The notes under the pieces are model-generated. The model was not told where the DNA came from and did no database searches. It saw only the letters and a list, made by a program, of their open reading frames with translations. A DNA stretch of 64,000 nt from an uncultured Thiotrichaceae bacterium (GTDB taxonomy: Bacteria > Pseudomonadota > Gammaproteobacteria > Thiotrichales > Thiotrichaceae). This document shows, one piece after another, positions 58,912 to 64,000 of the stretch; positions within the stretch are counted from its first letter, which is position 1; the number at the start of each line of letters is the position of its first letter. The position numbers were made by a program, and so were the translations under genes. The stretch spans positions 16,082 to 80,081 of the forward strand of contig CACVAY010000112.1 in the NCBI GenBank assembly GCA_902727985.1, written 5' to 3'.

Positions 58912-59383
58912 AACAACATTGCCTGATACAGAAGTTCTTGATCAAGACATTATTGAATTAATGGCTAATGCTCATCAGGAAGAAGCGCCTTCTGTGGAAG
59001 CCACCGACCGAATGCGCTCCCATATTATGCAAAAAATTTCTCTTAAAAAAGCGGCCAAGAGTGCAACACCAAAGACGGTTAGAGACTCCTGTGATGATTG
59101 GGTGAATGCCATGCCCGGTGCAAAATTCAAAGTACTTCAGGGGGATGCAGAAAATCTCACCGGCGTTTTATCCTATCTCATCCAACTTGAACCAGGGTTT
59201 GAAATGGCAGGGCATGAGCACCCCTTTGATGAAGAAACTTTGATGCTGGAAGGTGACTTGAGTCTTGGTGATATTCAATTGCAAAAAGGTGATTTTCATT
59301 TCATGGAAGCGGGGACTACTCATGGTAATGTCTATACAAAGAATGGTTGTACTGCCTATATGCGTGGCGCTTTCCCCGTATAA
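58898..59383 (+). CDS. ChrR-like cupin anti-sigma factor
   Basis: A 161-residue protein. The C-terminal half is a ChrR-type cupin: LIQLEPGFEMAGHEHPFDEETLMLEGDLSLGDIQLQKGDFHFMEAGTTHG, with His-x-His, Glu and a distal His as metal ligands. The N-terminal half lacks the His-Cys-Cys zinc motif of classic ChrR; instead it has a helical segment with EATDRMRSHIMQKISLKKAAK. Overlap with the sigma gene supports an anti-sigma role, although the missing zinc motif means the inhibition mechanism may differ. It is probably followed by the esterase and DUF4331 operon as targets. Confidence 0.75.
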   Translation: MATRKTTLPDTEVLDQDIIELMANAHQEEAPSVEATDRMRSHIMQKISLKKAAKSATPKTVRDSCDDWVNAMPGAKFKVLQGDAENLTGVLSYLIQLEPGFEMAGHEHPFDEETLMLEGDLSLGDIQLQKGDFHFMEAGTTHGNVYTKNGCTAYMRGAFPV

Positions 59384-59514
59384 GAACTTGTGCCTATCAG
59401 CGTAAAAGTTCTCATCATGATTAAAGTGTTTAAAGACGCTTTATTATAGCAAGATAATCCACTTTGTATGATTGTTGCGTATATTTAGCATACGCTGTGT
59501 TATAGAAGATTATT

Positions 59515-60375
59515 ATGAAAAAGCAACTCCCCAGTATTCTTACTATCTTCCTGATTAGTACATGTGTGATTATTGCCGGTTGCAGTGTTGTTAAGCCTGT
59601 TTCCTTGCTTAATCTTGCTATTTCCAGTGATGGTTATGCACTGCAATCAGTGCGCTACGGCAATCAGAATCGTCAGGCTATGGATGTATATCGTCCCGAG
59701 CTTGCATCACAAAAAACACCTATTATCTTCATTTATGGCGGTGCATGGACAGAGGGGAATAAAAAAGATTATAAATTTATAGGGCAAGCCTTGAGTCAAC
59801 TAGGGCACCCCGTCATTATCCCAGATTATCGTTTATATCCTGATGTTCGCTTTCCCGCATTTATTCAAGATATTGCACAAGCCATTCGTTTTACCGAAAA
59901 AAATGCTCAACAGTTGCTGGATAAACCTCTTAAAAAGTTTATTCTCATGGGGCATTCTGCTGGGGCTTATAATGCTGCGTTATTGGTGACTAAGCCAGCA
60001 TATCTCGGTGACGGCCTTTACCAAAAAATGCAAGCAGTGATTGCTTTGGCAGGACCTTATGATTTACCACTCAATGACCCTGGTGTTAAGCCAGTATTTG
60101 CTGGAGCAACGTCAGCGACAAGCAATATTCTGCAAAATACCCATCCTAATATGCCTCCTTTACTATTGCTGCATGGGCAGGATGATAAACGTGTGTTTCC
60201 TTTTCATACTGAGCGTTGGCAACGTGTATTACGGCAATATGGCAACTCCGTTGAGGTACATATTTATCCAAAGGTAAACCATATCGATGTTGTTTCAGGG
60301 ATCGCGGCACCATTACGTCGTTTGAGTCCGAGTTTTCAGGATATACAGCAATTTTTAAAACGGCTCCCTGACTAA
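59515..60375 (+). CDS. Alpha/beta-hydrolase lipoprotein (esterase-like)
   Basis: A 286-residue lipoprotein; the signal ends VIIAGCSVV with the lipidated Cys. The alpha/beta hydrolase fold shows PIIFIYGGAWTEGNKKDYK (oxyanion hole), the nucleophile elbow LMGHSAGAYNAAL, the acid near LLLHGQDDKRVFPFHT, and the His in PKVNHIDVV. It resembles the BD-FAE/carboxylesterase group. Lipidation suggests attachment to the outer membrane. It stands between the sigma/cupin pair and the DUF4331 operon. Confidence 0.85.
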   Translation: MKKQLPSILTIFLISTCVIIAGCSVVKPVSLLNLAISSDGYALQSVRYGNQNRQAMDVYRPELASQKTPIIFIYGGAWTEGNKKDYKFIGQALSQLGHPVIIPDYRLYPDVRFPAFIQDIAQAIRFTEKNAQQLLDKPLKKFILMGHSAGAYNAALLVTKPAYLGDGLYQKMQAVIALAGPYDLPLNDPGVKPVFAGATSATSNILQNTHPNMPPLLLLHGQDDKRVFPFHTERWQRVLRQYGNSVEVHIYPKVNHIDVVSGIAAPLRRLSPSFQDIQQFLKRLPD

Positions 60376-60497
60376 CTTTTAGTTGGTAGCCTCTGCCACT
60401 TCGAAAGGTTAAAAATTATTGAAATAAAGTGAATCCATTTGTTTCCTTCATTGCGTAGCCCTTAGCGAAAGGTCAATGAAACCAAACGAGGATACAC

Positions 60498-61982
60498 ATG
60501 ATGAAACGATTTACCCTGAGTACTCTGGCTGGCGCAATGCTTGCAGCAATAAGCAGTGCGAGCATGGCGTCCAGTCACCGCGAAGCTCCCTTTATTACTG
60601 AAAACCCGAAAGTCGATGCGACGGATTTTTATCTGTTTCGAAGCTATGAACCGAATCGTGAGGACTATGTCACTTTAATCGCAAACTACAATCCGCTTCA
60701 GGATGCCTATGGTGGGCCAAATTACTTCAGTCTTTCACCTGAAGCCTTGTATGAAATACATGTCGATAATAATGGCGATGCTGTTGAAGATGTAAGCTTT
60801 CAGTTCAAATTCACTAAAGCACTTGGAAATGCAGGGGCAGGTATTTCACTGGACATCAATGGTAAGGATATGGCTGTTCCGTTAAAGAATATTGGGCCAG
60901 TAACCTCCACCGATGACAGTGCTCTTAATTTTAAGGAAAGTTATAGTCTTACTATGGTCGATGGCGATCGTCGCACGGGGAATAAAACGCCAGTACTCAA
61001 TGACAGTGATGGTTCAACATCTTTTGCTAAGCCACTCGATAATATTGGTGATAAGACTTTTTCTCAGCAATCTTATGATCAATATGCGAATAGCTTTATT
61101 TATGATGTAAATCTCTCCAGTTGTCCAGAAGGTGCGCAGGATGGACGAGTATTTGTTGGACAGCGTAAGGAGTCTTTTGCTGTCAATTTGGGAGAAATTT
61201 TTGATTTAGTCAATACCAACCCGGTTGGTCCGGTGGATGGTGAAAGTAATCAATTGGCGGATAAAAATATTACAACTTTTGCTCTGGAAGTACCGATTGC
61301 GTGTCTCGGAGAAGATAACGATGTGATTGCTGCCTGGACGTCTGCCAGTTTACCGCAGGTTCGCGTATTGGATCCGAATCCAAGCTTTACGCAACCTTTA
61401 GTAAGTGGCGGCGCTTGGACACAGGTATCTCGATTAGGTATGCCATTGGTGAATGAGGTCGTGATTGGGTTGCCGGATAAAAATCGCTTTAACGCTAGTG
61501 AACCAAAAGATGATGCGCAATTTGCTGATTACGTAACGAATCCGACCTTGCCAACCTTGCTACAGGTTTTATTTGGTGTGAAAGCGCCTACCGTAGAGAA
61601 TCGTCCTGATCTTGTTGCGGCCTTTTTGACCGGTTTCACGGGTGTTAATGCGAATGGTTCGGTAGCGGAAATGCAGCGTTTGAACACAGCAATTGCACCT
61701 ACTATTAAGGCAGAACAAAATAATCTCGGTGTAGCGGCGGGGGACAATGCAGGATTCCCGAATGGTAGACGCCCGGGCGACGATACCGTGGATGCGGCAC
61801 TTCGCGTTTCAATGGGATTATTATGTCATCTACCCTTAGACCTTTGTACGCCTGAGCAAGCAGAGAGCGGTACGTTGGCATACACCGATGGTGTTTTACA
61901 AAATGCGGCTCAATTTGACGATAGCTTCCCGTATCTAACGACACCAATTTCTGGCGCGACGTCTGACGTAAGCAATAACTAG
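60498..61982 (+). CDS. DUF4331 family secreted protein
   Basis: A 494-residue protein with a signal peptide (MMKRFTLSTLAGAMLAAISSASMA). The mature start SSHREAPFITENPKVDATDFYLFRSYEPN is the hallmark of DUF4331, and the family continues through NRFNASEPKDDAQFADYVTNPTLP to a C-terminal PDDTVDAALRV-like segment (RRPGDDTVDAALRVSMG). The family is periplasmic or secreted and of unknown function, often next to a TPR protein and under ECF sigma control. It is the first gene of an operon with a small lipoprotein and a TPR protein. Confidence 0.88.
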   Translation: MMKRFTLSTLAGAMLAAISSASMASSHREAPFITENPKVDATDFYLFRSYEPNREDYVTLIANYNPLQDAYGGPNYFSLSPEALYEIHVDNNGDAVEDVSFQFKFTKALGNAGAGISLDINGKDMAVPLKNIGPVTSTDDSALNFKESYSLTMVDGDRRTGNKTPVLNDSDGSTSFAKPLDNIGDKTFSQQSYDQYANSFIYDVNLSSCPEGAQDGRVFVGQRKESFAVNLGEIFDLVNTNPVGPVDGESNQLADKNITTFALEVPIACLGEDNDVIAAWTSASLPQVRVLDPNPSFTQPLVSGGAWTQVSRLGMPLVNEVVIGLPDKNRFNASEPKDDAQFADYVTNPTLPTLLQVLFGVKAPTVENRPDLVAAFLTGFTGVNANGSVAEMQRLNTAIAPTIKAEQNNLGVAAGDNAGFPNGRRPGDDTVDAALRVSMGLLCHLPLDLCTPEQAESGTLAYTDGVLQNAAQFDDSFPYLTTPISGATSDVSNN

Positions 61983-61992
61983 GAGGAATATC

Positions 61993-62268
61993 ATGAAACA
62001 TGTTCTATGGTTAGCCTCGGTAATGCTGGCGATCAGCGTCACGGGGTGTAATAACTCGTCTAACAACAATCATTCATCTGTTGCAGTAGTAGGGGCAGCA
62101 ACGAATGCTGTTGCTACCAAAAATGCAGATGCTGATCCCTTGGTGATTGATGATGCTTCAGCGTTGCAACAGGATTTAAATGCCGTCTTTGGCAATGCAG
62201 ACAGTGAGCCTGTTGATATTCAACCAGGGGAAAGTTTGACTGATTTACTGGGAAGGATTAACCCATGA
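61993..62268 (+). CDS. Small lipoprotein of the DUF4331 operon
   Basis: A 91-residue lipoprotein: MKHVLWLASVMLAISVTGCNNSS with a clear lipobox, then an acidic, low-complexity mature part ending SLTDLLGRINP. It begins 11 bases after the DUF4331 stop and overlaps the TPR gene by four bases (ATGA), so the three proteins are made together. I know of no function. Confidence 0.75.
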   Translation: MKHVLWLASVMLAISVTGCNNSSNNNHSSVAVVGAATNAVATKNADADPLVIDDASALQQDLNAVFGNADSEPVDIQPGESLTDLLGRINP

Positions 62269-63455
62269 TGGTGAGATATTCTCGCCAAATGACAACACAG
62301 CGCTTTGCGGCTGCTGTTTTGTCATTGTTTGTGGCGACTGCTGTGTACGCTGAGCCTGCCAAGAATGTTCAGATGTTGAATATTCAGTCGGCAATGCAGC
62401 AGCAGAATAATGACCCGATTTCATTGTTAAGAAAACTTCGTCAAGAAAAGCCAGAAGATTCAGCTATCGCGGCGCGTCTGGCGACTCTATATATTCAAAA
62501 GGCAAGACAGGAATTAGAGCCGGAATACTATCAGCAAGCCTTCTTTGCGATTCGGCCTTGGTGGCGAGTGGAAAAAATGCCCCCTGAAATTGCTATGGTG
62601 CGAGCCACGCTCTATCAGCATGAACATCATTATGTAGAGGCAACCGAGTTACTTTTGGAGGTTATTCAGCAACAACCTAAAAATAGCCAAGCCTGGCTGA
62701 CGCTCTCTACGATTCAACACGTTCAGGGAGATTATGCAAACGTGGCGGTAAGCTGTGATGCGTTAAGTAGGGTGGCTTCAACGTGGCTTGGCGGATTGTG
62801 CTATAGCCAGCTATACAGTGTGACAGGGCGAGCAAAAGCAGCTTATGCAATGCAACGCCATTTACTGTCTCAACTAAAAGACAATCAGCAAGAATTGCAT
62901 GTGTGGTTAAATGCGTTGATGGCAGAAAGTAGTGTAAGGCTTCATCAAGACAAACGTGCTGAGCAACATTACAAAGCGGTTTTGGCATTGCGCTCAGATG
63001 ATCTGCATGCTTTAGGTAATTACAGTGACTTCTTACTCCAGCGCAATCGTCCCCAAGAGGTCATTGCCTTATTAAAAGCCTATGATAAACATGATGCGCT
63101 TCTATTACGAACCGCAATGGCGGCTAAACAGGCAGGAGATCAGGAGCTTGAAAACCAGTCGGTAGCGGTTCTAAAACAGCGTTTTGCAGAGGCCCTAGCA
63201 AAGCATGGGCATACCCACGAACGCGATGAGGCACTATTCCATTTGGTATTTAGTGATGATAAATCACAAGCCTTAACGCTCATGGCTAAAAATTGGGAGT
63301 TGCAGAAGGAGCCTGTCGATGCACGATCATTGCTTCAAGCCGCGCTGGCTAATAAGCAACCGCAAGCCGCACATACCGTTATTGCCTGGGTGAAGCAACA
63401 TCAACTCGAAGACCCGCAAATACATAGACTGATTAAGCGACTGCAAATGCTCTAA
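62265..63455 (+). CDS. Exported tetratricopeptide-repeat protein
   Basis: A 396-residue protein with a signal peptide ending TAVYAEP. It is composed of TPR-like helical pairs (for example SAIAARLATLYIQKARQELEPEYYQQAFFAIRPWW; HHYVEATELLLEVIQQQPKNSQAWLTLSTIQHVQGDYANVAVS; RAEQHYKAVLALRSDDLHALGNYSDFLL). It should act as a periplasmic interaction scaffold. TPR proteins commonly accompany DUF4331 genes. ATG overlaps the preceding lipoprotein stop. Confidence 0.8.
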   Translation: MMVRYSRQMTTQRFAAAVLSLFVATAVYAEPAKNVQMLNIQSAMQQQNNDPISLLRKLRQEKPEDSAIAARLATLYIQKARQELEPEYYQQAFFAIRPWWRVEKMPPEIAMVRATLYQHEHHYVEATELLLEVIQQQPKNSQAWLTLSTIQHVQGDYANVAVSCDALSRVASTWLGGLCYSQLYSVTGRAKAAYAMQRHLLSQLKDNQQELHVWLNALMAESSVRLHQDKRAEQHYKAVLALRSDDLHALGNYSDFLLQRNRPQEVIALLKAYDKHDALLLRTAMAAKQAGDQELENQSVAVLKQRFAEALAKHGHTHERDEALFHLVFSDDKSQALTLMAKNWELQKEPVDARSLLQAALANKQPQAAHTVIAWVKQHQLEDPQIHRLIKRLQML

Positions 63456-63773
63456 TTCAGGTGTTTATAAATTAATCAACAAAGCGATTAGTCACGTTGT
63501 TTTTTTCTTCAAATAATAGAAGGAGGTGAACTGAGTAATGAAAAGTGAGGGATCTAAATTGAATAACAAGTTATCGGATTGATAGAAATCAATGTCCATT
63601 TCTGGCTTGAGTATTACCTTTCCTCTTAAGCATCGTTTTGATTTTTGAATTCAGCAGATTTTTGTCCAATAAGCTTCTAGCTATGCGTATCAGGCTTTAT
63701 TAAAGCTGCGGCATAAAACACTGATCATGATGCTACCTATTGTTATTAATTTAAATCGCTAAGAGGTGTGCTC
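63456..63773. promoter_or_regulatory. Promoter region of cydA
   Basis: 318 bases without an ORF. It contains the FNR-type box at 63579-63592 and a ribosome binding site AAGAGGTG just before the cydA ATG. Confidence 0.5.
63579..63592. promoter_or_regulatory. FNR/ANR-type binding site
   Basis: TTGATAGAAATCAA is a perfect match to TTGAT-N4-ATCAA. It lies about 180 bases upstream of cydA, a gene classically induced at low oxygen by FNR or Anr. Confidence 0.7.
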
Positions 63774-64000
63774 ATGATACCTGATGACGTCGTTGATTTA
63801 TCGCGCTTGCAATTTGCATCGGTCGCGCTATTTCATTTTCTTTTTGTACCCCTGACTTTGGGGCTAACATTTCTGTTAGCCATTATGGAGTCGGTCTATG
63901 TCATGACAGGCAAACAAGTCTATCGAGACATGACCAAGTTCTGGGGTAAGTTGTTCGGTATAAACTTTGCCGTCGGTGTAGCGACAGGTCTGACGATGGA
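63774..64000 (+). CDS. cydA: Cytochrome bd ubiquinol oxidase subunit I, 3' end outside window
   Basis: The first 75 codons of the gene. [68 protein letters not shown] is the N-terminus of CydA, including the haem-ligating His of FHFLF in helix I. The enzyme reduces oxygen with quinol at high affinity in the inner membrane. A good ribosome binding site precedes the ATG, and an FNR-type site lies upstream. Confidence 0.95.
   Translation, partial: MIPDDVVDLSRLQFASVALFHFLFVPLTLGLTFLLAIMESVYVMTGKQVYRDMTKFWGKLFGINFAVGVATGLTM

Overview
The window looks like a chromosomal segment of a chemoautotrophic, sulfur-oxidising gammaproteobacterium, perhaps Thiotrichales-like. Base composition is mostly moderate (about 43% G+C where I counted). 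The grounds are a form IA RuBisCO with a complete alpha-carboxysome operon, a DsrC-family protein, two DsrE-like proteins, a possible sulfur-globule envelope protein, and typical gammaproteobacterial genes (malate synthase G, long isocitrate lyase, GcvR, lipocalin Blc, cydA). The genus is inferred, not shown.

Layout. 1-5.2 kb: the end of a DsrC-like gene, an MFS transporter, lipocalin, DUF3429 protein, amidohydrolase and a LysR regulator. 5.4-11.7 kb: central carbon metabolism, with malate synthase G behind a structured leader, isocitrate lyase, a tautomerase and class I fumarase. 11.8-26 kb: the CO2-fixation island. It holds an LCIB-like carbonic anhydrase, csoS1D, cbbR, cbbL-cbbS-csoS2-csoSCA-csoS4A-csoS4B-csoS1(x3)-acRAF, a lysine-rich protein with a McdB-like tail, and cbbO. 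A 16-bp palindrome is shared between the csoS1D promoter and the cbbR/cbbL promoter, so the island probably forms one CbbR regulon. csoS2 carries a convincing -1 frameshift signal.

26-35.5 kb: a membrane hydrolase, a lipoprotein, a large repeat-rich surface protein, an ECF sigma factor whose anti-sigma factor carries a DsrE-like domain, a secreted DsrE-like protein, GcvR and a DUF3144 protein.

35.9-45.5 kb: the most unusual locus, a RiPP gene cluster resembling the crocagin pathway. A 20-residue basic precursor ends in Ala-Tyr-Trp. It has its own promoter, a 5' hairpin and downstream hairpins, and is followed by two paralogous peptidase-fold proteins, a methyltransferase, a glycosyltransferase, a PhyH-type dioxygenase and a DUF1796 protein. 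A convergent unit encodes a P-type ATPase without the metal motif, a second methyltransferase and a sulfotransferase.

46-64 kb: an MFS transporter, a GlyGly-CTERM trypsin-like protease, a META lipoprotein, photolyase with a MerR regulator, a degenerate HNH protein, an Rrf2 regulator, glutathione peroxidase, a DUF523/DUF1722 protein, a Met/Gly/Asn-rich secreted protein, SelD, an SH3 protein, a second ECF sigma with a ChrR-like cupin partner, an esterase, a DUF4331-lipoprotein-TPR operon and the start of cydA behind an FNR-type box. Photolyase, lipocalin, DUF523/DUF1722 and sigma/ChrR genes are typical of photo-oxidative stress regulons.

No rRNA, tRNA, CRISPR array or intact insertion sequence was recognised.
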